Part shown: positions 7,484 through 14,866 of the stretch, piece after piece | Position numbering within the stretch: position 1 is the stretch's first letter | How the letters are laid out: every line of letters starts with the position of its first letter | DNA from: Candidatus Gastranaerophilales bacterium | Lineage (GTDB): Bacteria > Cyanobacteriota > Vampirovibrionia > Gastranaerophilales > Gastranaerophilaceae | Reading direction: 5' to 3' | Assembly (NCBI GenBank): GCA_944323405.1 | Contig: CALUSJ010000160.1 | Location: 1-36,338, forward strand | DNA length: 36,338 nt | Translations under genes and position numbers: made by a program | Notes under the pieces: generated by a model | Databases searched by the model: none | What the model saw: only the letters and a program-made list of their open reading frames with translations | What the model was told of the DNA's origin: nothing

Positions 7484-9229
7484 CTAATACCAAACAAATT
7501 TTCTTTTTATACTAAAATTCTTTTTGTCGTTCAAAAGTTTATCTTGCAAAAGCTTATAATTTTTATTCTCACCCTCTGTTGAATTATATCTTACAAAGAC
7601 ATCATAACTTACATTAAAACTCAAATCCTCATTTGGTTTTATTAATTTATAATTTAAATCTACGAGTTCATTTTCATCCGCCATATGTTTAAAGTCTTTA
7701 ATCCCTCTTGTAAAATCATCTTCTATAATACCGAGAGTATTATTATCAAGCCAAGATAAAGATATTCGGTGGAAACCTGAATCAGAGTATATTTGATTAA
7801 ATATATTAGTAAATTTATTGATTTTATCTAAATCGTTTACTTGTTCTAAAACAGCCTCTGTTATTGTTTTATAAACAATAGAATACTTGTCAAATAAATA
7901 CTCTTGTTTTTGTTTCAACTCCGAATTATCATTAACTTCCAACACGGTCATCAATTCTTTATTCTTGAAATCTTCTAAGATTTTTATTATATTTTCATCA
8001 ATATCACCATTGTTTTTCAATGATGTAATAGAATAGTCCAAAATATCAGCCATTTCTTTAATCTTGCCATTTTCTTTCAGTTTGAAAAATAATGATGGAT
8101 AACCCATGATATTAAAAATATTCCCACATATATTTGTATATTCATTAAGCAATTTTATATTTGGATTATTCAAATTTACATTAACAAAATCCGCAATCTC
8201 ACTATAAACTTCCTTTGGCAGTACTGGATAAATCATATCAGCCGTCTGCATCAAGCGCTTAAAAAGCTTTATTGGACGATCTTTCATTGCGAGGATATTA
8301 TCGATTTCCTGTAAATGCCTTTTATATGAAAGCAAGCGATAGCTCAAATAGTTTTCATCATTCTCTAAAAATAAACTATGCTTAAGATAATTAGCAGAAG
8401 TATTATTAACAAAAACCATTGGCGCAAAAAATCTTCTGGAGAGTTGAAGACGATTGCCAATAAAGGCTTCTGGAACAATTTCAAGATTATATACTTTACC
8501 TTGAAACTTAATATTAACATAAAACTCTGGAATTATTGAAATTTCTCTCATATAAGATGGCATGGAACTATTATAGCGGACCATATCACTGAAAAGAATT
8601 ATAGGGCGCCTGTCTTCCACCAAGACTTCACCCTGCCTCATTATATACGGCATATCAACGACAACGTCAAATTCTTTTTCGTTAAACTTTTTCTTCGTAT
8701 ACTTAACATAATATTTTTTGAAAAGAGCATCATCAAGAGAATCTGCAATATTTTTTACACTTGTACTCTTCTGTTTATCCAATAAAGATAAGTATTCTAA
8801 GGAACTAATCGTACTGTATATTTCACCAGATGACATATTTATGTAAAAATTAAACGCTGATTCAAAAGAATTCATCTTATCTATAATATTTTCGGCAATC
8901 TCTTGAGAATTCTTGCCATTATATTCGTACTCTCCGAGATCAATCCCAACAGCAAAATCTAAGTCATTAGGGATTTTATTATTGCGAATAAACCCCGAGC
9001 CATAAGCATTATAATACAAATAATTTATATTATAACCAGAACGAGCTGAAGAAAACTTTGCATACGCAAACGCTTTATCTAGTTCTTTTATCGGTTTAGA
9101 AATATTTGGCAAAACAGAAGTGTTAGTTAGAGGATTAAGATATACGTATGCTAATACATGCCCTCTCAATATAAACATCAAACCAAGTAAACACAATACA
9201 ACGACGCCAATAAACAGTTTCTTTTTCAT
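7484..9229 (-). CDS. Large membrane-anchored protein of unknown function with a nucleotidyltransferase-like motif
   Basis: This 581-residue protein begins MKKK followed by a hydrophobic segment (residues 5-21), a signal anchor that would place the rest in the periplasm. No signal-peptidase site is obvious. Early in the soluble part there is YGS (76-78), ten residues, then DLDF (89-92). This matches the hG[GS]-x(9-13)-Dh[DE]h pattern of pol-beta-type nucleotidyltransferases, but on the periplasmic side it cannot have its usual nucleotide substrate, so it may be a coincidence. The remainder is helical and charged, with no recognised domain. The ATG at 9229 has GAGGG upstream, and a good promoter lies at 9251-9278. 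Confidence 0.75.
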   Translation of the reverse strand: MKKKLFIGVVVLCLLGLMFILRGHVLAYVYLNPLTNTSVLPNISKPIKELDKAFAYAKFSSARSGYNINYLYYNAYGSGFIRNNKIPNDLDFAVGIDLGEYEYNGKNSQEIAENIIDKMNSFESAFNFYINMSSGEIYSTISSLEYLSLLDKQKSTSVKNIADSLDDALFKKYYVKYTKKKFNEKEFDVVVDMPYIMRQGEVLVEDRRPIILFSDMVRYNSSMPSYMREISIIPEFYVNIKFQGKVYNLEIVPEAFIGNRLQLSRRFFAPMVFVNNTSANYLKHSLFLENDENYLSYRLLSYKRHLQEIDNILAMKDRPIKLFKRLMQTADMIYPVLPKEVYSEIADFVNVNLNNPNIKLLNEYTNICGNIFNIMGYPSLFFKLKENGKIKEMADILDYSITSLKNNGDIDENIIKILEDFKNKELMTVLEVNDNSELKQKQEYLFDKYSIVYKTITEAVLEQVNDLDKINKFTNIFNQIYSDSGFHRISLSWLDNNTLGIIEDDFTRGIKDFKHMADENELVDLNYKLIKPNEDLSFNVSYDVFVRYNSTEGENKNYKLLQDKLLNDKKNFSIKRKFVWY

Positions 9230-9250
9230 ATAAAACCCTCATTATTAACT

Positions 9251-9278
9251 ATTGTAAACTTTAATTAAATTTAGTCAA
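9251..9278 (-). promoter_or_regulatory. Promoter of the large membrane-anchored protein gene
   Basis: Minus strand TTGACT (9273-9278), 16 bp, TACAAT (9251-9256). It is arranged back-to-back with the acyltransferase promoter, the two -35 boxes being 7 bp apart. Confidence 0.65.
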
Positions 9279-9285
9279 ATAAGTG

Positions 9286-9314
9286 TTCACAAACACGGCT
9301 TAAATGTGTATGAT
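9286..9314 (+). promoter_or_regulatory. Promoter giving a leaderless acyltransferase mRNA
   Basis: TTCACA (9286-9291), 17 bp, TATGAT (9309-9314), then 6 nt to the ATG at 9321. An upstream in-frame GTG at 9306 lies inside the promoter and so is unlikely to be the start. Confidence 0.6.
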
Positions 9315-9320
9315 ATTTAT

Positions 9321-10139
9321 ATGATAAATTTAGAGGATTTATATTCGGAAGTACCGCCTACTAAGTTGAGAAACATTGATGAGAAATTTCGTCCTGCACA
9401 AACATCGCCATTCTGGCTATGGGTTGCAGATCGATTCTTTTACGGAATGTTGGAAAACAGATTCTATGCTTTTCGTTATAAGGGTGCTGAAAATTTTTAT
9501 AATAAGGATCCTCAAACCCCGATTATACTTTTTGCTCCACATAGCAATTGGTGGGACGGTATTGTCGGATACAATATTTGTAATAGAATATTCAAAAAAG
9601 AAATCCGGCTTATGGTAGAAGAGCTAAACCGTTTTCCGCTTCTAAGACGCGGCGGTGCATTTAATGTTAACAAAAAATCTGCGCAAGCTTCTATGAAAGC
9701 GATACAGTATTCTGTAGAAATATTAGGCGATTCTAATAATATACTATACCTGTTCCCTCAAGGAATAATAAAACCGCCTAACCATAGACCTATCGAATTC
9801 CAGACAGGACTAACTTATATAGCAGAAAAAGCTGCTAAAAAATATGGCAAGGTAGCGCTCATGCCTATTGCAGTAAATTATATGTTTTTAAGAGACAACA
9901 GGCCCGAAGTTCTAGTTGAAATGGGAAAAGTTATAGAGCTTGATAATGACAAACCTAATCGGAAAGAATACTCTGAATATTTAGCAAAAACTTTAGAAGA
10001 CTTATGCGACAAACAGTTTTATGATATAAGCCAAGGGAATTTCAAAGGTTACGAAACGCTTTTCCAGAGAAAACTTAAGTGGTATCGCAGAATTGAACAG
10101 AGACTTAAAAAGATTGAAGTTAAAGGTTCGGGTGTTTAA
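9321..10139 (+). CDS. Lysophospholipid (1-acylglycerol-3-phosphate-type) acyltransferase
   Basis: This 272-residue protein of the PlsC/LPLAT superfamily has the catalytic HX4D motif H74-S-N-W-W-D79 in LFAPHSNWWDG. The substrate-binding block is FPQGIIKPP (145-153), a variant of FPEGTR. Such enzymes move an acyl chain to a glycerolipid at the inner membrane. The variant motif and the length are closer to the glycerol-acyltransferase-like branch than to classical PlsC, so the exact acceptor is unknown. The ATG at 9321 is chosen over the in-frame GTG at 9306 because the -10 box lies at 9309-9314. There is no Shine-Dalgarno sequence; translation is probably leaderless. Confidence 0.87.
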   Translation: MINLEDLYSEVPPTKLRNIDEKFRPAQTSPFWLWVADRFFYGMLENRFYAFRYKGAENFYNKDPQTPIILFAPHSNWWDGIVGYNICNRIFKKEIRLMVEELNRFPLLRRGGAFNVNKKSAQASMKAIQYSVEILGDSNNILYLFPQGIIKPPNHRPIEFQTGLTYIAEKAAKKYGKVALMPIAVNYMFLRDNRPEVLVEMGKVIELDNDKPNRKEYSEYLAKTLEDLCDKQFYDISQGNFKGYETLFQRKLKWYRRIEQRLKKIEVKGSGV

Positions 10140-10162
10140 TATTAAATTCGTATTTCCAGTTA

Positions 10163-10191
10163 TTTACCTATTTTTACCTTTTTGATATAAT
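10163..10191 (+). promoter_or_regulatory. Promoter of the lptF/G operon, with a TTTACC direct repeat
   Basis: TTTACC (10163-10168), 17 bp, TATAAT (10186-10191). The -35 is the first half of a direct repeat, TTTACC at 10163 and 10173, with the 10-bp period of an HLR1 box (A replaced by C at the sixth base of each half). The predicted start is near 10198, leaving about 6 nt before the ATG at 10204. Confidence 0.65.
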
Positions 10192-10203
10192 ATTCTGGAG
10201 CTG

Positions 10204-11331
10204 ATGATTAAGTTTATTAAGAATTTAATATATCAAATAGAAAATATGAAACTGCTGGACAAATATATTCTAAAGCAGGTCATTGAAATGTTTATAATGG
10301 GCGTTCTTGTCTTTACTTCAATCATTTTTGCCTCTGACACTTTCATCACCCTTATTAAACAAATTTCCATGTACGGTATACCGTTTAAAATCGCATTTTT
10401 AATTATAATACTACACCTTCCGGCTGTATTTGTGATGACAATTCCAATGGGTGTCTTATTAGCAACCGTTATGACACTGAACGGCCTGAGCTTAAGCTCA
10501 GAAATCACAGTCATGCGGGCTTGCGGAATCGGATTAAATCGAATTGCAAAACCTATTTTTATTTTTTCTATAGTCATGGCATGCGTAAGCTTTGTATTAA
10601 ACGAAACAGTTGTACCAGTCATGACTAAACAATCAACAGACCTTGCTCTTTATGCTTTCAGCAAAAAAAATATTCCTGAAGGAAAACATAATTTTACATT
10701 TAAGGAAGTCAAAGACGGGGGGCTGCTAAAACGCCTTTTCTATGTAGGAGACTGCACCGATAAACAATTACATAATATAACCGTTCTGGATGCATCAAAG
10801 GATGGTACAATCCAAATCCTTCAAGCAAGACAAGGTGCTACAACTCCCGAAGGGTGGAAGTTCCAAAAAGGTGCTATCTATACCATTACAGATAGCGGTA
10901 AAACACTTGATACAACACTATTTGAAGATTCTACCGTAAAATTCGGCATGGACTTATCCAAAGAAATGGATAGAAACCTCGCAAACGAGCATAACTTTAT
11001 ACAGCTATGTAAATTTTTGGCCAAGTCTGATGTTGATAAAAAGCAAGAATTGGAGATAAGTTTGTTTGATAAAATTGCACTGCCCCTAACTACAATTGTT
11101 CTTGTGCTAATAGGTGTTCCGCTTGCAATTACACCACCGAGAGTCAGATATAACAGGGGGTTTTTGTTTAGTATTTTGATTATTTTTGCCTATTACTTAA
11201 TAAGAGCTCTGTCTATATCATTCGGAGAAGCAGGTTCTCTTGCGCCTCTTCTTGCAGCATTTATGCCAAACATTATATTAACAATTATTGGCGTTGGACT
11301 TTATTACAGGAAAGTTTATACTATATGTTAA
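10204..11331 (+). CDS. LptF/LptG-family lipopolysaccharide export permease
   Basis: This 375-residue YjgP/YjgQ-family protein has three N-terminal and three C-terminal membrane helices around a periplasmic beta-jellyroll domain (about residues 150-275). Family signatures are LLDKYILKQ at the start of the conserved region and SLSSEITVMRACGI in the second cytoplasmic loop. In the LptB2FG complex this subunit extracts LPS from the inner membrane. Only one F/G gene is present here, as in cyanobacteria, where it probably forms a homodimer (inference). The start at 10204 lies just after the predicted transcription start; the ATG at 10246 is the conserved family start and a possible alternative. It is the first gene of a four-gene operon. 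Confidence 0.9.
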   Translation: MIKFIKNLIYQIENMKLLDKYILKQVIEMFIMGVLVFTSIIFASDTFITLIKQISMYGIPFKIAFLIIILHLPAVFVMTIPMGVLLATVMTLNGLSLSSEITVMRACGIGLNRIAKPIFIFSIVMACVSFVLNETVVPVMTKQSTDLALYAFSKKNIPEGKHNFTFKEVKDGGLLKRLFYVGDCTDKQLHNITVLDASKDGTIQILQARQGATTPEGWKFQKGAIYTITDSGKTLDTTLFEDSTVKFGMDLSKEMDRNLANEHNFIQLCKFLAKSDVDKKQELEISLFDKIALPLTTIVLVLIGVPLAITPPRVRYNRGFLFSILIIFAYYLIRALSISFGEAGSLAPLLAAFMPNIILTIIGVGLYYRKVYTIC

Positions 11332-11343
11332 GGAGTTAAGATA

Positions 11344-12150
11344 ATGCGATATAGATATATGGGCAGATTAATTGCAACAGCTGTAATTTTAATTGTTTGG
11401 CTGTTTATTCTCTACCCTATACCAGCAATAATAACTTCGATAGTTTTAATCGCTGGATATATAATATTATCACGCACCAGAGAAAATACAATCTTAGATA
11501 GAGGTCAGACTCTTAGGCGTCAAGAAGCCCTAAAAACAGCAAAAATATATCTTGCTCCATATAAAGATATTTGGAGAAATTTGAAACTATCAAACAAATA
11601 CTGCACACTTAAGCTCGGGATTGACGGCTTAACAATTACAGCCAAAGAAAAAACACGAACAAGAGGAGCTTATAGAATGTTTCGTGTCGTCACATCACAA
11701 GTCCACCCTATTCAAGATTTATGGGATATGTTTTGCATAAGTTTTAATCATAATACAACATTCGACGGATTAATTGACGACTGCCGCCTTTATAGAGTCA
11801 TAATATCAGAAGAATGGATTGGTACCCCGGAGCCTCGAAATATAACGCAAGAACAAACTAAAGAGATTAAAAATGAGTCAAAACCTTTACTCAAGCCTAT
11901 TGATAAAATCGATATAAATAATGCTTCTGAAGTTGAGCTTACCGAACTTCCCGGAATCAGCATAGTTTTGGCAAAAAAAATCGTTAAAGAGCGCACTGAA
12001 ATCGGAGGGTTTCAGAATATAAATGATTTTTTCTATTTCTTGAGACTTAAACCTCATATGGAAAAACAACTTAGAGGACTTGTTTGTGTGAATAAAATGA
12101 AACTTCCTAAAATTATCAGAAAATATAACGAAAGAAATGTTGACTTATGA
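11344..12150 (+). CDS. Membrane protein with C-terminal ComEA-like helix-hairpin-helix domain
   Basis: This 268-residue protein has two membrane segments (about residues 9-25 and 27-43), a cytoplasmic middle domain and a helix-hairpin-helix domain at 189-250. The last contains INNASEVELTELPGI and GGFQNINDF, as in ComEA and other DNA-binding HhH proteins. The middle domain (about 84-150, with FNHNTT at 134-139 and LID after it) is shared with the next gene, so the two are paralogues and this one gained the HhH. AAGGAG lies 8 nt before the ATG. A DNA role is plausible, but the HhH is predicted to be on the cytoplasmic side, unlike ComEA. The stop overlaps the next start by 4 bp. Confidence 0.8.
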   Translation: MRYRYMGRLIATAVILIVWLFILYPIPAIITSIVLIAGYIILSRTRENTILDRGQTLRRQEALKTAKIYLAPYKDIWRNLKLSNKYCTLKLGIDGLTITAKEKTRTRGAYRMFRVVTSQVHPIQDLWDMFCISFNHNTTFDGLIDDCRLYRVIISEEWIGTPEPRNITQEQTKEIKNESKPLLKPIDKIDINNASEVELTELPGISIVLAKKIVKERTEIGGFQNINDFFYFLRLKPHMEKQLRGLVCVNKMKLPKIIRKYNERNVDL

Positions 12151-12659
12151 ATACAGCGCTTATAGCATTAGGTCTTATTTTAATTCCGATACTAGAGTAT
12201 ATACCATCAGAAGCAAAGCTTCCTATCGGCTGCTGTTATGCAGCTGGATTGGGAGTTTGTTATTTATCAAATAAGCTGCATTATTTAGCAAAACAAAGAA
12301 TTCTAAATTCTGTAAGTAAATATATAACAGGCAAAGGTAATAATCTTAATGATGAGCAGATAAAAAACTTACGTCTTATAAACAATAACGTTTATGTAAA
12401 ACTAAAAATTGATACCATAGCAATTTGTAATGAGTATTTTGTTACAACTATAAAAAATACAAATACAAGAGAAATTGAAAAAATATTTTTGTATCTATGT
12501 AAAAATTTTAACGACAATACCACATACAAATCCCTCATAGATGCTGTTAAAAATTATTCTTCATTGAAAAAGCGCAGATTCAAAGTTAACCCGCCTCTAG
12601 ATAGGCAATACATAACTAATACCCAAGATGAAAGGGAAAATGAAGCTTCGGATATTTAA
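12147..12659 (+). CDS. Small membrane protein, paralogue of the preceding gene product
   Basis: This 170-residue protein has two N-terminal hydrophobic segments (about 2-17 and 24-41). A soluble domain follows whose features LKID (86-89), FNDNTT (121-126) and LID (130-132) align with those of the preceding HhH protein. It lacks the HhH domain. The tail is basic and then polar. It starts in an ATGA overlap with the previous stop, so translation is coupled. Function unknown; no named family is recognised. Confidence 0.75.
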   Translation: MNTALIALGLILIPILEYIPSEAKLPIGCCYAAGLGVCYLSNKLHYLAKQRILNSVSKYITGKGNNLNDEQIKNLRLINNNVYVKLKIDTIAICNEYFVTTIKNTNTREIEKIFLYLCKNFNDNTTYKSLIDAVKNYSSLKKRRFKVNPPLDRQYITNTQDERENEASDI

Positions 12660-13224
12660 CATTATAAAAAATACAAAAGTTGAAGGGCCAGGGATTCGTT
12701 ATTGCATCTGGACTCAGGGCTGTTCTCGCCATTGCAGGGGTTGTCAAGCAGTTCATACTTGGGCTCATAATGGCGGCACTTTGTTAGACACTGACGATAT
12801 AATTGAGGATATTCTAAAACAAAAAGATATTGAAGGGGTGACTTTTCTCGGCGGAGAACCTTTTGAACAGGCTCAAGCCTGCGGAATTATTGCAAGGGAA
12901 GTTAAGAAAAGCGGATTAAGCGTTTTATGCTTTACAGGCGGATTATTAGAAAATTTAAGAGTTGAAGAAAAAAACAGGCTGCTATTAGAAAATACAGACC
13001 TTTTAATTGACGGAGCATTTGAGCTGGAAAAACTGGATTATTCCCGCCCATGGTGCGGCTCTTCAAACCAGCGATACCATTTTCTTACAGACAGGTACAA
13101 CGATAGCATTTTTACAAAATACAAAAACAAAGTTGAAGTCAATATTTCAAAAAATGGTATTATTTTTATGAATGGTATGGGCAACTTTGATGAAATTCTG
13201 CAAAAATTAAACCTTTCAAAATAG
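12640..13224 (+). CDS. NrdG-like radical SAM activating protein
   Basis: The protein has about 194 residues, starting at MKLRIFNI. The glycine-rich VEGPGIRYCIWTQGC segment leads into CSRHCRGC, the C-x3-C-x2-C cluster that binds the 4Fe-4S of radical SAM enzymes. TFLGGEPFEQA is the SAM-contacting GGE motif. The layout is that of anaerobic ribonucleotide-reductase activases (NrdG) and related single-cluster activating enzymes. No nrdD is present in the window, so the partner is not proven. A start at 12628 is possible, but the ATG at 12640 fits the family N-terminus and has AAGGG just upstream. It overlaps the previous gene by 20 bp. Confidence 0.83.
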   Translation: MKLRIFNIIKNTKVEGPGIRYCIWTQGCSRHCRGCQAVHTWAHNGGTLLDTDDIIEDILKQKDIEGVTFLGGEPFEQAQACGIIAREVKKSGLSVLCFTGGLLENLRVEEKNRLLLENTDLLIDGAFELEKLDYSRPWCGSSNQRYHFLTDRYNDSIFTKYKNKVEVNISKNGIIFMNGMGNFDEILQKLNLSK

Positions 13225-13239
13225 AACAATATTCTATTT
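13219..13239. terminator. Weak AT-rich hairpin between convergent genes
   Basis: Eight-base arms AAATAGAA (13219-13226) and TTCTATTT (13232-13239) with a 5-nt loop span the stop codon of the radical SAM gene and lie next to the dapL stop. It has no GC-rich stem, so its strength as a terminator in either direction is doubtful. Confidence 0.35.
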
Positions 13240-14409
13240 CTATTTAAATATTGCTTCGAATCGCTTCATAGCTTCAACAGTGTTTTCTCTGGAACCAAAA
13301 GAAGTAAGCCTGAAATAACCTTCGCCGTTTTTACCAAAACCAGCACCTGGAGTACCTACTATCTGAGCTTTTTCAAGAAGATAATCAAAGAATTCCCAGG
13401 ATTTCATATTATCAGGGCATTTCAACCAAATATAAGGAGAATGCTTGCCACCAACATGCCAGATATTGCATCTTTGAAGTGTTTCAGAGATTATTTTTGC
13501 ATTTTCTTTGTAATAACTTATATTTTCCTTGATTTCCATCTGTCCTTCTTCTGTAAACACAGCTTCAGCACCTCTTTGTACTATATAAGGAACCCCATTA
13601 AACTTGGTTGTCTGACGTCTAAGCCACATTTTATTTAATTTTCCTAGAGCTTTAGGAACAATCGTATAACCGCATCTTGTCCCTGTAAAACCGGCTGTTT
13701 TTGATAAAGAGCAAAACTCTATTGCACAATTCTTAGCTCCTTCTATTTCATATATACTTCTTGGTAAATTTTCATCTGAAATAAAGCATTCGTAAGCAGC
13801 ATCAAAGAGAATTATAGCATTTTGAGAGAGTGCATAATCAACCCATTTTTTAAGCTGCTCCTTGTTATAAACTGCACCTGTCGGATTGTTAGGAGAACAG
13901 AGATATATCAAATCCGCCTTAATTGATTCATCCGGCAGCGGTAAAAATTCATTTTCTCCGTTTGCATTAATGAAAACAACTTTTCTGCCTGCCATAACAT
14001 TAGTATCAACATAAACAGGATAGACAGGATCTGGAACCAATACGGTATTTTCTGGGCTAAATAGGTCTAAGATATTCCCCACATCACTCTTTGCTCCATC
14101 CGAAATAAAAATTTCATCTAGTTCTAAATCAACACCATGCTTTTTGTAGTAATTCTTTACAGCTTCTCTTAAAAAATCATAACCTTGCTCAGGGCCATAA
14201 CCTCTAAATGTAGCTTGAACTCCCATCTCATCAACTGCTTTATGCAGAGCTTCAATAACTTTTCTGCACAAAGGCAGGGTTACATCACCAATCCCCAGCC
14301 TTATAACCTTTTTATCAGGATTTTTGCTAATAAAATCATTTACTTTATGCGCAATAGTTGAAAACAAATAACTTTGCTCAAGATTATCATAATTTTTATT
14401 TATATTCAT
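13240..14409 (-). CDS. dapL: LL-diaminopimelate aminotransferase
   Basis: This 389-residue PLP enzyme of fold type I converts tetrahydrodipicolinate directly to LL-diaminopimelate, for lysine and peptidoglycan synthesis. DapL signatures are visible: VIRLGIGDVTLPL (35-47), FRGYGPEQGYDFLREAV, CSPNNPTGAVY and the Schiff-base lysine K237 in SLSKTAGFTGTRCGY. This route is used by plants, cyanobacteria and chlamydiae, which supports the lineage call. The ATG at 14409 has AGGAAGAGG upstream, and an extended -10 promoter is at 14476-14484. It is convergent with the radical SAM gene. Confidence 0.95.
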   Translation of the reverse strand: MNINKNYDNLEQSYLFSTIAHKVNDFISKNPDKKVIRLGIGDVTLPLCRKVIEALHKAVDEMGVQATFRGYGPEQGYDFLREAVKNYYKKHGVDLELDEIFISDGAKSDVGNILDLFSPENTVLVPDPVYPVYVDTNVMAGRKVVFINANGENEFLPLPDESIKADLIYLCSPNNPTGAVYNKEQLKKWVDYALSQNAIILFDAAYECFISDENLPRSIYEIEGAKNCAIEFCSLSKTAGFTGTRCGYTIVPKALGKLNKMWLRRQTTKFNGVPYIVQRGAEAVFTEEGQMEIKENISYYKENAKIISETLQRCNIWHVGGKHSPYIWLKCPDNMKSWEFFDYLLEKAQIVGTPGAGFGKNGEGYFRLTSFGSRENTVEAMKRFEAIFK

Positions 14410-14475
14410 TGAAACCTCTTCCTTTTAATTTTACAAACCGTGAATTAATAATACAAAAACTAACTTACTATATTC

Positions 14476-14484
14476 ATTATAGCA
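14476..14484 (-). promoter_or_regulatory. Extended -10 promoter of dapL
   Basis: The minus strand reads TGCTATAAT, a full extended -10 with no clear -35. It gives a leader of about 60 nt before the dapL start. Confidence 0.6.
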
Positions 14485-14677
14485 AAACCGAAAAAATTTA
14501 TCAGTAAAAAAACTAAAATTGAGCATGTCATGCTTTTATATAAAGCGTAATAATTACAATTATTCTTAAAAATAATTTTTGGCTGCATATGTTAAGTTTT
14601 GTAAAGCAAAGAAACCCAGTATTTACAATAGTTTTAGTTCTTTTCCCAATTTTCTAAAAAATATTTAACAACAATGC
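14485..14677. other. AT-rich intergenic spacer with one short palindrome
   Basis: This part of the 457-bp gap between dapL and the MFS gene has no open frame with a ribosome-binding site. The only structure I see is a perfect odd palindrome, AGCATG-T-CATGCT, at 14522-14534, followed by TTTTATATAAAGC. It could be an operator, but nothing links it to a particular gene. Confidence 0.4.
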
Positions 14678-14707
14678 TTGACAATAAAATCTTATGTGCA
14701 ATAATAA
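14678..14707 (+). promoter_or_regulatory. Candidate promoter of an intergenic RNA
   Basis: A perfect TTGACA -35 (14678-14683), 18 bp, then TAATAA (14702-14707), in a stretch with no plus-strand gene. It lies about 110 bp upstream of a strong plus-strand terminator. Confidence 0.5.
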
Positions 14708-14713
14708 TAATAC

Positions 14714-14853
14714 ACACTTTAAGTGTAGCCGAAACACTAAATAGCTATATACCCCAAAAATCATATAAACTCCTAGATAATAAACACTAAAAAGACCATT
14801 AGGATGCAGAAAACAAAACCCACTCGAAACACACACCGAGTGGTTTTTTTTTT
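14714..14853 (+). ncRNA. Candidate small RNA of about 140 nt
   Basis: The segment lies between a TTGACA/TAATAA promoter and a strong intrinsic terminator and has no ORF with a ribosome-binding site. Near its 5' end ACACTT/AAGTGT around 14713-14727 can form a hairpin. TCCTA and TAGGA (about 14770 and 14799) can pair, and the 3' end is the terminator stem. I do not recognise an Rfam family: no SRP GGAA tetraloop and no 6S or tmRNA signs. The terminator could instead serve only the convergent MFS gene. Confidence 0.4.
14820..14853 (+). terminator. Strong intrinsic terminator, T-tract on the plus strand
   Basis: CCACTCG (14820-14826) pairs perfectly with CGAGTGG (14837-14843) around a 10-nt loop, followed by 10 T residues. 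On the minus strand the same stem is followed by GTTTTGTTTT, so it may also end the MFS transcript. Confidence 0.8.
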
Positions 14854-14866
14854 ATGTTTTTGAAAA

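Noticed and set aside
10233-10622. 129-codon frame antisense to the LptF/G gene
   Set aside because: A mirror of a conserved membrane protein; no independent signals.
14654-14836. Minus-strand frame of 60 codons in the dapL-MFS gap
   Set aside because: No ribosome-binding site; it crosses the strong hairpin terminator, and its composition reads as non-coding AT-rich DNA.
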